Source: Oleispira antarctica RB-8 (GTDB lineage: Bacteria; Pseudomonadota; Gammaproteobacteria; Pseudomonadales; Oceanobacteraceae). From it: 64,000 nucleotides of DNA. Made by a program: the position numbers and the translations under genes. Positions 46,661 through 56,062 of this stretch are shown here, piece by piece. The first letter of the stretch is position 1; each line of letters opens with the position of its first letter. The stretch spans positions 2,999,350 to 3,063,349 of the forward strand of contig FO203512.1 of assembly GCA_000967895.1 (NCBI GenBank). The letters run 5' to 3'. Under the pieces are notes generated by a model that saw nothing but the letters and a program-made list of their open reading frames with translations, was not told where the DNA came from and did no database searches.

Positions 46661-46700
46661 AGTGATCACCGTGTATTAATTCGCGGTGATCACTTAGTTT
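46661..46700. terminator. Terminator between convergent genes
   Basis: A perfect 11-base stem AGTGATCACCG / CGGTGATCACT with a 12-base loop is followed by TAGTTTTC. It lies between the PA14-type gene and the convergent cNMP-binding gene. Confidence 0.7.
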
Positions 46701-46708
46701 TCAACAAT

Positions 46709-47329
46709 CTATGAATCATTCCATTCGCTGACAAGCTCAGCCAATAAATGAGATTGTTTAAAGAGCGCTTCTAGCTCGTCTGAACCGCCTTTTTGTCCGG
46801 TGAATAGCGGGATTTTATATAACCGTGGTATTAGAGGGTGCGCCGAATCTTCGATTTTATTTCGCTCTAGCGTCCAGCGTAAATTGTTCGCAACCATTCG
46901 ATAAAAAGTCAATTTAGTTTCTAAACTAAACATACTAAAGTCTTCAATATTGCTAAAGTGTTTAAAATCTATACTGGCTAATAAAGCGGTTTTATCGCCT
47001 GTGCGAATGGATGCAGATCTAGGCTGATTGAGCAACATAGACATCACACCAAAGACTTCTCCGGCGTTAATTTCATTCAGTGCATGCTCGCCTTGTTCTT
47101 CTTCTACGTAAACCGAAAGCTGGCCACGCAATAAGAAATACAAACTATTAGAATAATCCCCTTTTTTAATAATAGTTTCATTCGACTCGGCCGTAACAAT
47201 CTGAGCAATGCTCATCAGCACTTCAAATTGTGACTCATCTTGATGGATTAACTCTTTAAAGAAGGTTACGCCGTTAAGTATTCGTTGTAATGAATCCAGT
47301 GGATACTCTTCTTTGGTTACGCGATGCAT
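46709..47329 (-). CDS. Cyclic-nucleotide-binding domain protein without DNA-binding domain
   Basis: The 206-residue protein has one Crp-like cNMP domain (about 30-150) with KGDYSNSLYFLLRGQLSVYV and the phosphate-cassette-like region GEVFGVMSMLLNQPRSASI. About 55 helical residues follow, without a helix-turn-helix. The cassette RSA pattern suggests that a nucleotide may bind, but the partner is unknown. No effector domain is fused, so it may be a stand-alone sensor or a regulator of a neighbouring enzyme. Confidence 0.85.
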   Translation of the reverse strand: MHRVTKEEYPLDSLQRILNGVTFFKELIHQDESQFEVLMSIAQIVTAESNETIIKKGDYSNSLYFLLRGQLSVYVEEEQGEHALNEINAGEVFGVMSMLLNQPRSASIRTGDKTALLASIDFKHFSNIEDFSMFSLETKLTFYRMVANNLRWTLERNKIEDSAHPLIPRLYKIPLFTGQKGGSDELEALFKQSHLLAELVSEWNDS

Positions 47330-47463
47330 GTATCCTGCCTATATGTTGAACATGAGTAAAGCTTATAGCTTGTGACGTAAATATTAAATATAGCATGATT
47401 TAGCCTTAACACAGCCCCAACACCAGAAGCTGTGAGACCAAGCCCTAAAAGTGTGACATATCG

Positions 47464-48375
47464 CTATAAATACTGATAGAGGTATACCTTTAAGCCCCGA
47501 CCTTGCTGCGCTTCTTTGAAGACTTCGGGATTCTCTATTTTTCCGATCACTTTACAATCAGGACAATGTTCAGCCACTTGCTGTTTTAAAAAATCATCAT
47601 CTAAACTTGGTGAGTTCAAGCACAGCATCAATATACCTCCAGGTTTTACCAACTGGGGAATGCGACTGATAATTTTGTAATAATCACGCTGAATATCCAC
47701 ACTGCCTTTTTGAAAACTAGGCGGATCAGAAATTAACAGGTCATAAGGCCCGTATTTTTTGAGACGACTCCAAGACTTAAAAATATCAACACCCTGAAAA
47801 ATAACACGGGTCATATCATGGTCATTTAAGCGATGATTTTCGCGCCCTGTAGACAATGCACCTTTTGCCATATCAATATTAACAACTCGCTGAGCACCGC
47901 CTGCTAAAGCGGCGACCGAAAAGCCACAAGTGTATGAAAACAGATTCAATACATTCTTGCCTTCGCTATTTTCTTTTACCCAAGAACGGCCATTGGCAAT
48001 GTCTAAAAACAGTCCGGTGTTTTGCGCACGCCCTAGGCTTATATGATATTTAAGACCCTGTTCAACCGCGACTAACTCACTCAAAGGTTCGCCTTCAATA
48101 AGCTCACCCTTTATTTGTTCAAAAGGCGCACGAGGGCGACAGCGATATTGCACCTGTAGATTTTCACACTCGGGCAATAAATCCGTCAACGATGTGCATA
48201 GGTTTTCTAACCAATCACGCTCGACCTCGGCGTACAAGGTGATAATAATCGCGGGCGAAATCCAGTCGATATTCACATGCTCTAAACCCTGGTAAGCATG
48301 GCCACGGCCATGAAACAGTCGCTGGGTTTCAACCAAATCGATGGGTTTAGTCATATGATCTATTGGATTTATCAT
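47464..48375 (-). CDS. Class I SAM methyltransferase, RlmI/RlmK-like
   Basis: The 303-residue protein has the methyltransferase core with the SAM motif LNLFSYTCGFSVAALAGGAQ (about 160-179), the acidic NIDMAKGA and the catalytic-type motif SDPPSFQKGSVD (about 235-246). This is typical of 23S rRNA C5-cytosine enzymes of the RlmI group. An N-terminal region of about 120 residues replaces the PUA domain of RlmI. The substrate is probably rRNA, not proven. The start ATG overlaps the PAP2 stop by 4 bases (ATGA), so the two are co-translated. Confidence 0.88.
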   Translation of the reverse strand: MINPIDHMTKPIDLVETQRLFHGRGHAYQGLEHVNIDWISPAIIITLYAEVERDWLENLCTSLTDLLPECENLQVQYRCRPRAPFEQIKGELIEGEPLSELVAVEQGLKYHISLGRAQNTGLFLDIANGRSWVKENSEGKNVLNLFSYTCGFSVAALAGGAQRVVNIDMAKGALSTGRENHRLNDHDMTRVIFQGVDIFKSWSRLKKYGPYDLLISDPPSFQKGSVDIQRDYYKIISRIPQLVKPGGILMLCLNSPSLDDDFLKQQVAEHCPDCKVIGKIENPEVFKEAQQGRGLKVYLYQYL

Positions 48376-49076
48376 GCTGATTTACCCCGCAAATCGGAAT
48401 CAGGTAAGATTCGGCTATAGCCCAATATCCAATACGATAATAAGCGATAGCTAAAATAACAAAGGTAGCCAGCAAAGATTAAGTCACTGGCAAAATGACC
48501 GCCTTGCACCAAGCGACCAAAGCTAACCACAAAGCCCATGGCTAAACCGGCATAAAACCAACTGCGTCTGCGAAATACCCAAGCCAGTACCATCAAATAA
48601 AAGCCCATTGCGGCATGCCCACTCACAAAAGATTTATTATTACCCGGTTGATCTTTAATTATGGCCGCAGGAATAAAAGCAGGAATAAAGTCTTTATGTC
48701 CGCCAAATTCTTGCACTGAACGCGGGCGTGGACGATCCCAATTCTCTTTCACCACCAAGTGCACCAAAATACCTGGGCCGATCAATAAGGCTAATATAAG
48801 GAATGTCCAAGGTTTACGCTGATCAGTGCCTAGACCAAAGCGGCCTTTAACGAAGCTTAACGCCGTCATAATCAGTAATAATGGCAATAAGAATTTGGGC
48901 GCGTGGCGAAATAACTCATAAACCGATAGCACGACAGCGTTATCGCGATATATAAACCCCTGTTCAGGGTTATAAAATAAGCCACTGATCCAAAGATCTA
49001 TTTCTGGCCAAATAAGGAACAGCGCCGCTAATACGATGAAAACGATGATGTCTAACTGTGTTCTTAAGCCTGCCAT
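48372..49076 (-). CDS. PAP2-family membrane phosphatase
   Basis: The 234-residue protein has six predicted helices and the three phosphatase signatures: KENWDRPRP (about 109-117), SGHAAMG (about 150-156) and GRLVQGGHFASD (about 187-198). These form the active site of lipid phosphatases such as LpxE, PgpB and undecaprenyl pyrophosphatase relatives. The lipid substrate is unknown. It is coupled to the methyltransferase gene and divergent from the DUF3010 gene. Confidence 0.92.
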   Translation of the reverse strand: MAGLRTQLDIIVFIVLAALFLIWPEIDLWISGLFYNPEQGFIYRDNAVVLSVYELFRHAPKFLLPLLLIMTALSFVKGRFGLGTDQRKPWTFLILALLIGPGILVHLVVKENWDRPRPRSVQEFGGHKDFIPAFIPAAIIKDQPGNNKSFVSGHAAMGFYLMVLAWVFRRRSWFYAGLAMGFVVSFGRLVQGGHFASDLIFAGYLCYFSYRLLSYWILGYSRILPDSDLRGKSA

Positions 49077-49213
49077 ACCTATGTTACTGCCTATATAAAT
49101 ACTATCGATGAATAAGCCGCCATGATGCTTGAGACGCCGATAAACAGCAATACAGCGAAGCGTAAAAAAGAGTATAATAGCCGCAATTATTTATTTGTTA
49201 GTGGAACCTCCCT

Positions 49214-49660
49214 ATGCGTATTTGTGCCGTTGAATTAAAAGGCGATGACGCCATTTTTTGCATCATGTCTAAAAACATGGGCTTGCTAGACATTCCTGAA
49301 GTCCGCCAGCGCAAGATCACCATCTCTAATACTCAAGATACCGAGAACATGCGTTGGTTCCAGCGTCAGCTTTTGCAGCTAGTCACCGACTATAAAGTCG
49401 ACAAAGTGGTTATCAAAGAACGCCCAATGAAAGGTAAGTTCGCCGGTGGCGCTGTCGGCTTTAAACTAGAAGCGGCGATTCAATTAATTGAAGGCCTAAA
49501 CGTTGAACTTATAACGGGCAGTCGTATTAAAGAACAGCTAAAACATACGCCGATCTTAATGGAATATAAGCAAACCAAATTGAAGCAGTTTCAAGAGCAA
49601 GCATTTATCACAGCTTATGCGTGCCTGCACATGCAAGATGGCTTGTACGGTGCTGGCTAG
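49214..49660 (+). CDS. DUF3010-family protein
   Basis: The 148-residue protein begins MRICAVELKGDDAIFC and contains KVVIKERPMKGKFAGG (about 73-88) and an ending with AFITAYACLHM. The fold looks like RNase H/Holliday-resolvase-like (acidic residue in the first strand, Glu79 and a C-terminal helix), which would fit a nuclease-like role, but no function is established. It is common and single-copy in gammaproteobacteria. A TATAAT lies at 49173-49178, about 35 bases before the start. Confidence 0.88.
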   Translation: MRICAVELKGDDAIFCIMSKNMGLLDIPEVRQRKITISNTQDTENMRWFQRQLLQLVTDYKVDKVVIKERPMKGKFAGGAVGFKLEAAIQLIEGLNVELITGSRIKEQLKHTPILMEYKQTKLKQFQEQAFITAYACLHMQDGLYGAG

Positions 49661-49685
49661 GTTTTCTGCTTGATCCAAAACAAGC

Positions 49686-49713
49686 GTGGCTCACTGTTAT
49701 CACACTGAGCCAC
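49686..49713. terminator. Terminator-like hairpin between convergent genes
   Basis: GTGGCTCA / TGAGCCAC with a 12-base loop, located between the DUF3010 gene and the convergent hypothetical gene. No strong T run. Confidence 0.5.
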
Positions 49714-49740
49714 TGTGCCAATAACCACCACTTTAGATGA

Positions 49741-50199
49741 TTACATATCTTCAAAACGGTTAGTTGCTTGCACCATTTTCATGGTTTCATGCTCCTCAAA
49801 AGAGCTTAACTCCTCCATAAGTTCTTTTGTGCAAGGTATAGCGGTTTGCATCGAGAGAAAACGAAAAAAAGACAGTAGATACTGATGTTTTTCGACAACA
49901 GTAGCGACAATTTGCTGAGCATTAAGATTAACAAAAGGCTTATCGCAGAATTCACCACTTTTAAGTTTGAATTTAGTGATGTACTCGATACACCAAGTAT
50001 TTAATGCGTGCTCATCTCCACTTTCTTCAAACTTCTCAACGACTTTAGCGAGTTTATTTTCATAATTAGATAAATAAGATAAAACTAATTTCGCTCGCTC
50101 ATCAACAGCATCTTCTTGGCACTCAGACAAACACTCACTAAGCTGCAAGTGAACGCCTCTAGCCCAATGAATGACATCTCTTAAAGTTTCAACTTCCAT
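49741..50199 (-). CDS. Hypothetical helical protein
   Basis: I choose the ATG at 50199 (152 residues), with GGAG six bases upstream, over an ATG at 50211. The protein is almost all helix and carries several His and Glu residues spaced as in a four-helix bundle: HWARGVHLQLSE near the start, KHQYLLSFFRF in the middle and EEHETMKMV near the end. The pattern resembles ferritin-like or hemerythrin-like bundles, but no metal motif is certain. No function is assigned. It lies between DUF3010 and the copper genes. Confidence 0.7.
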   Translation of the reverse strand: MEVETLRDVIHWARGVHLQLSECLSECQEDAVDERAKLVLSYLSNYENKLAKVVEKFEESGDEHALNTWCIEYITKFKLKSGEFCDKPFVNLNAQQIVATVVEKHQYLLSFFRFLSMQTAIPCTKELMEELSSFEEHETMKMVQATNRFEDM

Positions 50200-50320
50200 A
50201 ATTAGCTCCATTTTTCTAGTTTTAATCGGGCTCTACCAATGTATGCTTTTGAATATCCCCTGTATACCCAAGTGGCTATACATCCGAGAAACAACACATG
50301 TCCCGACACTTTAGCTGGGG

Positions 50321-50674
50321 TTATTGGACGATTATTTGCCCGCGATACATCTGCATCTGACAATGAAAATTATAAGTTCCTGCCTTCATCGCCGGAAGAT
50401 GGATCGTCTTTAATGTATTTTGCGGCAGTGAATCACTAATCTGTAAATCAGGAATCAGTAGGGTTTCCGAGCAAGGTGATTGGTCTTTGCGCAAAAACTT
50501 TATATCCACAGGGCTACCCGCCGCGATTGTAATTCTTGAGGGTGAGTAGGTACCATTTTCAACAGTAATGATAATTCCCTTCTCTCCAACTTTGGTTTCT
50601 TTTGGCTTATAAAGCCAGAACCACCACACAATTAAGCCAATCAATAACAAACCAATAAGATTAATGATCATCAT
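50321..50674 (-). CDS. Membrane-anchored cupredoxin
   Basis: The 117-residue protein has one N-terminal helix (about 2-21) and a cupredoxin domain. Likely copper ligands are Cys68 (SPCSETL), His104-Cys105 and Met107/Met109 (YNFHCQMQMYRG). This Cys-rich, Met-rich site is not the classical His-Cys-His-Met blue site. The gene follows copA by 41 bases on the same strand and should share its copper-induced promoter. A role in taking copper from CopA or protecting the periplasm is inferred. Confidence 0.85.
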   Translation of the reverse strand: MMIINLIGLLLIGLIVWWFWLYKPKETKVGEKGIIITVENGTYSPSRITIAAGSPVDIKFLRKDQSPCSETLLIPDLQISDSLPQNTLKTIHLPAMKAGTYNFHCQMQMYRGQIIVQ

Positions 50675-50715
50675 AATAAAATCTCCTACTTTCTATAATG
50701 TTCAGTGAATGCTAA

Positions 50716-53007
50716 TTAATGTTCTTCCGCTTTAAAAAAGCGTAAACGGTTCGCATTGGTGACGACGGTTAATGATGAAAATGCCATTGCAGCGCCTGCG
50801 ATCACCGGGCTGAGTAACAAGCCAAAGAAGGGATATAAAATACCCGCCGCAAAAGGCACACCCGCCATATTATAAATAAAAGCACCGAATAAATTTTGCT
50901 TAATGTTTCTAAGCGTTGCTTTACTCACCGCAATCGCGTCTGCCAAACCATGCAGAGATCCCCGCATTAACGTAATATCAGCACTTTCAATGGCGACATC
51001 GGTACCGGTACCAATAGCAAAACCTACATTGGCAATGGCGAGTGCTGGCGCATCATTAATGCCGTCACCCGTCATACCAACTATTTCGCCCTGCATTTGC
51101 AGCTCTTGTACTTTTTCAGATTTTTGCTCCGGCAGCACTTCGGCGAAGAACTCAGTAATGCCCACTTTTTTGGCGACAGCCTTGGCGGTATCTCGATTAT
51201 CACCAGTCAGCATAACGACTCGAATGCCATTATTTTGTAAGCGCTTAATGGCCGCGATGGAGTCTTCTTTGATGGGGTCGGCGACGGCGATGATTGCGGC
51301 AAATTTATTATCAATAGCAAAGTACATCGGAGTTTTAGCTTCCGCGGCTAAGTCCTGAGCTTTTGCAACATAATTCCCCAGCTCAATACCTTGCTCGTGC
51401 ATTAATTTTTCATTGCCAAGGAATAGCGTTTTACCATCTACTTCCGCTTGCACGCCATAGCCGGCGATGGCTTTAAAGTGACTGACGCTACCCAAGTCTT
51501 CTGCTGACTTTTGTGCTGATTCAACAATGGCCATGGCCAATGGATGCTCTGAGCCACTTTCTAAAGCCGCTGCTAATTGTAATACCGTAGCTTCGTCAAA
51601 CTCTGTTGCTTCGCCAAATCCTGAGGCTAAAATCACATCAGTCACTTTTGGCGCGCCTAACGTGATAGTACCGGTTTTATCTAAAATCATGGCCGTGATT
51701 TTTGAAGCAGTTTGCAGCGCTTCACCATTACGAATCAAAACTCCCGCTTCGGCCGCTTTACCAACACCCACCATTACTGACATGGGCGTTGCGAGCCCAA
51801 GTGCGCAAGGACAAGCAATAATAAGCACAGTGGTCGCCGATATAATGGCATACGCGATAACAGGCTCAGGCCCAAAGTTTAGCCAGATCAAAGCACTGGC
51901 CACGGCAATAATCATAATAGTGGGCACAAAGTAAGCTGAAATCACATCGGCCATGCGGCCAATGGAGGGTTTTGAGTTTTGCGCTCGCTTCACCATATTA
52001 ATAATCTGCGCCAGCGCGGTATCTTTGCCTACTCGTGTTGCTTTAAACAACAGAGCACCGGTTTTATTAATGGTGCCCGCAACGACCTCTTTTCCGACTG
52101 TTTTTTCTACTGGCATGGGTTCACCCGTCAGCATCGATTCGTCGATCGCGCTATGACCTTCAATGACTTCGCCGTCTACCGAAATCTTTTCACCAGGGCG
52201 AACACGAACTATATCGTTCAGCAATACTTGATCAATGGCGATGTCCACTTCGATACCATCACGAATGATACGCGCAGTTTTAGGCTGCAAACCGATAAGG
52301 CGTTTAATGGCTTCAGAAGTTCGGCCACGGGCTCTCAATTCCAGCGCCAAACCTAGATTAATCAAACCAATAATCATCGCCGTTGCTTCAAAATAAACGT
52401 GGCGAGCCATTTCGGGCACCGCTTCTGGGGCAAATACCACCACCATGGAATACAACCAAGCTGTTCCTGTGCCCAGTGCGATCAGAGTATCCATATTGGC
52501 TGAGTGATTTTTAAACGACTGCCACGCACCGATATAAAAGTGTTTACCCGAAAATACCATAACTCCTAAGGTCAACAACCCAACGACGAGCCAAGCTAAT
52601 TGTTCTGATATCGTACTCACGGTCATTTCCCCTACAATAAGCCCATAGGCCATAAGAGGAATACCCAACGCCAGGGCAATGCTCATGTCGCGGATAAGAC
52701 GTTTGTAATAATCTTCGTCGGCGGCTTCTTTTTCGCTTAAAGCATCTCCCTCACTTTCAGCGGTGCTCATTTTGGCACTATAGCCCGCTTGTTCTACGGC
52801 CTTGATCAATTCCGCTGGGGTTGCCTTGCCAGCAACCGTCACCGTGCGTTGAGCAAAGTTCATTTCTGCACGGTTCACTCCACTCACTTGCTTTAAAGCC
52901 GATTCAATTTTATTAACACAGCTTCCGCAACTTGCACCATCAATCAATAGCTCTATTTCAGAACTATTTAAGTTGCTTTCTACCTCACTTACATTGAATA
53001 CCGTCAT
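50716..53007 (-). CDS. copA: Copper-exporting P1B ATPase CopA
   Basis: The start is the ATG at 53007 (763 residues) with AAGGA nearby. The open frame continues to 53070 but would run through the promoter. One N-terminal metal domain has GASCGSC (Cys27 and Cys30). Membrane helices follow, with CPC in [12 protein letters not shown], the phosphorylation motif DKTGTIT, HP in [14 protein letters not shown] and [11 protein letters not shown]. These define a Cu+ exporter. The metal domain has Ser rather than Met before the first Cys. It is followed by the cupredoxin gene. Confidence 0.96.
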   Translation of the reverse strand: MTVFNVSEVESNLNSSEIELLIDGASCGSCVNKIESALKQVSGVNRAEMNFAQRTVTVAGKATPAELIKAVEQAGYSAKMSTAESEGDALSEKEAADEDYYKRLIRDMSIALALGIPLMAYGLIVGEMTVSTISEQLAWLVVGLLTLGVMVFSGKHFYIGAWQSFKNHSANMDTLIALGTGTAWLYSMVVVFAPEAVPEMARHVYFEATAMIIGLINLGLALELRARGRTSEAIKRLIGLQPKTARIIRDGIEVDIAIDQVLLNDIVRVRPGEKISVDGEVIEGHSAIDESMLTGEPMPVEKTVGKEVVAGTINKTGALLFKATRVGKDTALAQIINMVKRAQNSKPSIGRMADVISAYFVPTIMIIAVASALIWLNFGPEPVIAYAIISATTVLIIACPCALGLATPMSVMVGVGKAAEAGVLIRNGEALQTASKITAMILDKTGTITLGAPKVTDVILASGFGEATEFDEATVLQLAAALESGSEHPLAMAIVESAQKSAEDLGSVSHFKAIAGYGVQAEVDGKTLFLGNEKLMHEQGIELGNYVAKAQDLAAEAKTPMYFAIDNKFAAIIAVADPIKEDSIAAIKRLQNNGIRVVMLTGDNRDTAKAVAKKVGITEFFAEVLPEQKSEKVQELQMQGEIVGMTGDGINDAPALAIANVGFAIGTGTDVAIESADITLMRGSLHGLADAIAVSKATLRNIKQNLFGAFIYNMAGVPFAAGILYPFFGLLLSPVIAGAAMAFSSLTVVTNANRLRFFKAEEH

Positions 53008-53039
53008 TACCTGATCCTTAAAATACGTTACATCATTCA

Positions 53040-53070
53040 AAGGTACACCTATGCCTAGGACATAGGTCAA
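53040..53070 (-). promoter_or_regulatory. CueR-type copper-responsive promoter of copA
   Basis: On the minus strand a -35 TTGACC (53065-53070) and a -10 TACCTT (53040-53045) are separated by 19 bases, the long spacer of MerR-family promoters. A perfect dyad ACCTATG-N7-CATAGGT (53047-53067) fills the spacer, as in the E. coli copA promoter. This also fixes the copA start downstream at 53007. Confidence 0.85.
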
Positions 53071-53119
53071 ATACTTTCAGTCAATCCATTGATATAGGTG
53101 AGCACCCAATAGCAGGCAT

Positions 53120-53158
53120 AAAAAAACCGCATTCATATTGCTATGAATGCGGTTTTTT
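53120..53158. terminator. Intrinsic terminator of argG
   Basis: An 11-base stem CCGCATTCATA / TATGAATGCGG with a TTGC loop has six A on one side and six T on the other, so it can act in either direction. It lies 19 bases after the argG stop. Confidence 0.9.
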
Positions 53159-53176
53159 GTAGAAAAGCTTTAAACC

Positions 53177-54400
53177 CTATTTTCCAAGAGGATTACGACC
53201 TTTCTTAGCAGCAGTACGTAGACGTAAAGCATTCAATTTAATGAAGCCTGCAGCGTCTTTTTGATCGTAAGCGCCATCGTCGTCTTCGAACGTCGCAATC
53301 GCTTCGTCGAACAAGCTATCGTCAGACTGACGACCAACAACAATCACGTTGCCTTTATAAAGCTTAAGACGTACATCACCATTAACAACCGTTTGAGTAT
53401 TGTCGATAGCCGCTTGCAGCATTAAACGCTCAGGAGACCACCAATATCCGTTGTAGATAAGGTTGGCGTATTTAGGCATTAGCTCATCTTTCAAGTGAGC
53501 TACTTCACGGTCTAGCGTAATTGATTCAATCGCACGGTGTGCTTTCATCAGAACCGTACCGGCTGGAGTTTCGTAGCAACCGCGCGCTTTCATGCCCACA
53601 TAACGGTTTTCTACGATATCAACTCGGCCAATACCGTTTTCGCCAGCGACCTTATTTAGCTCTTCCATTACAGTCGCAGGGGTCTTATCAACGCCATCGA
53701 TTGCAACAACGTCACCGCTCTTAAACGTAAGCGTTACATACGTTGGCTCATCAGGCGCATTTTCAGGCGACTTAGTCCACAACCACATGTCTTCTTCTGG
53801 CTCATTCCAAGGATCTTCTAGAATGTCGCCTTCATAAGATATGTGTAACAAGTTAGCATCCATAGAATAAGGAGACTTCTTGCCTTTTTTCTTTTCAACT
53901 TCAATGCCGTGCTTATCGCAATACGCCATCAAAGATTCGCGAGACGTTAAGTCCCACTCACGCCATGGCGCGATAACTTGTACGCCAGGCTTAAGTGCAT
54001 AAGCACCTAGCTCGAAACGTACTTGGTCGTTACCTTTACCGGTAGCGCCGTGAGAGATTGCATCTGCGCCTGTTTCGTTAGCGATTTCAATCAAACGCTT
54101 AGCGATTAATGGACGAGCGATCGACGTACCTAGAAGATATTCACCTTCATAAATAGTATTCGCACGGAACATTGGGAAGACGAAGTCACGTGCATATTCT
54201 TCACGCAAATCATCAATATAAATTTCTTTGATACCTAACGCTTCCGCTTTCGCACGCGCTGGCTCAACTTCTTCGCCCTGACCAAGGTCAGCGGTGAAGG
54301 TTACAACTTCGCAGTTATATTCTTCTTGAAGCCACTTAACAATTACCGACGTATCCAGACCACCGGAGTACGCCAACACCACTTTTTTGATGTCTGACAT
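53177..54400 (-). CDS. argG: Argininosuccinate synthase ArgG
   Basis: The 407-residue protein opens with [20 protein letters not shown], the N-type ATP pyrophosphatase P-loop. It contains [15 protein letters not shown] and the block [16 protein letters not shown], all typical of ArgG. It joins citrulline and aspartate in arginine synthesis. The length is normal. It has its own terminator and is divergent from queC. Confidence 0.97.
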
Positions 54401-54597
54401 AGTTATGCTCTCGTTATTACAACTCGTATTGAGTTGGGGTAAATAAAAATTTTAGGGCGCAAATTCTACTACAGTCACCTCTTAATGAACAGATATCGCA
54501 GAGATGTAGTAGAATGGCAAAATTAATGGCCAGCTGTATAATAGCCAAACTTTCTTATCCAAACAGTCAACTATCTAGTTAAGCAGTGAGATTTCTT

Positions 54598-55299
54598 ATG
54601 TCTGATACCTCTTCCGATCAACTTTCCACAAAACAAGAGAAGCCAAAAGCCGTTGTTATCTACTCAGGTGGTATGGATTCTTATACCATTTTGAATAAAG
54701 CGAAAACGGAAGGTTACGACTTGTATGCTTTGACCTTTGATTATGGCCAAAAGCACGACAAAGAAATTGAGTTCGCCAGCAATGCCTGCAAAGAACTAGA
54801 GATTAATCATAAAATTATCGATATCACGGCGATTAATCAGCTGTTGCAAAGCTCTTCTTTGACCTCAGATATTGAAATTCCTGAAGGTCATTATGAATCG
54901 GCCAGCATGAAATCAACCGTAGTGCCGAACCGCAACATGATTCTACTATCATTGGCGATTGGCTATGCCGTTGATATTGGCGCTAACAAAGTATTCTACG
55001 GAGCGCATTCTGGTGATCACGCGATCTATCCTGATTGCCGCCCTGACTTTGTGCATGCGATGAATAAGGTCGCTAAATTGGCTAACTATGAGCCTGTGGA
55101 CATTGTTACACCGTATTTGAACAGCGATAAATCAGAAATTCTGGCTGATGGCCTAAAAATGGGCCTAGATTACGGAAAATCTTGGACCTGTTACAATGGC
55201 CGTGAAAAAGCCTGTGGCAAATGCGGTTCTTGTGTCGAACGCTTAGAAGCGTTTGAAATCAACAAAACAACCGATCCATTGGCTTATGAAGCACTTTAA
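54598..55299 (+). CDS. queC: 7-cyano-7-deazaguanine synthase QueC
   Basis: I choose the ATG at 54598 (233 residues); a GTG at 54586 is in frame but adds nothing. The ATP pyrophosphatase motif SGGMDS is at 23-28. The C-terminal zinc Cys set is [15 protein letters not shown] (about 197-211). It converts carboxydeazaguanine to preQ0 for queuosine in tRNA. queE follows after 44 bases. Confidence 0.96.
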   Translation: MSDTSSDQLSTKQEKPKAVVIYSGGMDSYTILNKAKTEGYDLYALTFDYGQKHDKEIEFASNACKELEINHKIIDITAINQLLQSSSLTSDIEIPEGHYESASMKSTVVPNRNMILLSLAIGYAVDIGANKVFYGAHSGDHAIYPDCRPDFVHAMNKVAKLANYEPVDIVTPYLNSDKSEILADGLKMGLDYGKSWTCYNGREKACGKCGSCVERLEAFEINKTTDPLAYEAL

Positions 55300-55343
55300 T
55301 CAAGTGCCAATAATTAAAGCAATTACCTAGTTAAGTACCCGTA

Positions 55344-56042
55344 ATGACAAAGACGTATCGCGTAAAAGAGATTTTTTATACCCTTCAAGGAGAAGGCGCC
55401 CAAGCGGGTCGCCCTTCTGTTTTCTGCCGTTTCAGCAAATGTAATTTATGGAATGGTAAAGAAGAATCTCGCGCGCAATCGGTTTGTGATTTTTGCGATA
55501 CTGACTTTGTGGGTACTGACGGTGAAAATGGCGGCATCTATTCCGCCAAAGAGCTGGTTGAGTTGATTGCATCTTTATGGCCAGGCAAGCCGTCCCCAAA
55601 ATCTAGAAACAAGAATCAAGGCTCTCCTTATATTGTTTGCACGGGTGGCGAACCGTTGCTGCAGCTTGATGAACCCTTAATAGAGGTCATGCACGATTAC
55701 GGTTTTGAAATCGCGGTAGAAACTAATGGCACTCTGCCTGCTCCGGAAGGACTTGATTGGATCTGTTTAAGCCCTAAAGCCGACGCTGAATTAATACTTA
55801 TAGAATGTGATGAACTTAAGCTAGTTTATCCACAACCGCTCGCGCTGCCTGAATCATTTAATTATGTGCAAGCCACACACCGCTACTTGCAACCCATGGC
55901 CGATGCATCACTCGATTATATCGTCTCAGATGCACACCAAGGTTTATCGCAAAGTAATACCCAAAAAGCCACCCATTACTGCTTAAAACATCCGCAGTGG
56001 AAGTTAAGTCTACAAACCCATAAGATGCTGGGTATTGAATAG
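55344..56042 (+). CDS. queE: 7-carboxy-7-deazaguanine synthase QueE
   Basis: The 232-residue radical-SAM enzyme has the QueE N-terminus YTLQGEGAQAGRPSVFCRF and the expanded iron-sulfur motif C-x14-C-x2-C: the first Cys is in SKCNLW and the last two are in VCDFCDTDF. CTGGEPLLQ and ETNGTLP follow. It makes carboxydeazaguanine from CPH4, the step before QueC. The two genes form an operon. Confidence 0.96.
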   Translation: MTKTYRVKEIFYTLQGEGAQAGRPSVFCRFSKCNLWNGKEESRAQSVCDFCDTDFVGTDGENGGIYSAKELVELIASLWPGKPSPKSRNKNQGSPYIVCTGGEPLLQLDEPLIEVMHDYGFEIAVETNGTLPAPEGLDWICLSPKADAELILIECDELKLVYPQPLALPESFNYVQATHRYLQPMADASLDYIVSDAHQGLSQSNTQKATHYCLKHPQWKLSLQTHKMLGIE

Positions 56043-56062
56043 CCACTAAAACGTTAGATACT

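Noticed and set aside
50239-50439. 66-codon plus-strand frame over the cupredoxin gene
   Set aside because: Antisense to a well-supported cupredoxin; composition is not protein-like.
53008-53070. N-terminal extension of CopA
   Set aside because: It runs through the CueR-type -10 and -35 elements, so it cannot be translated from that promoter.
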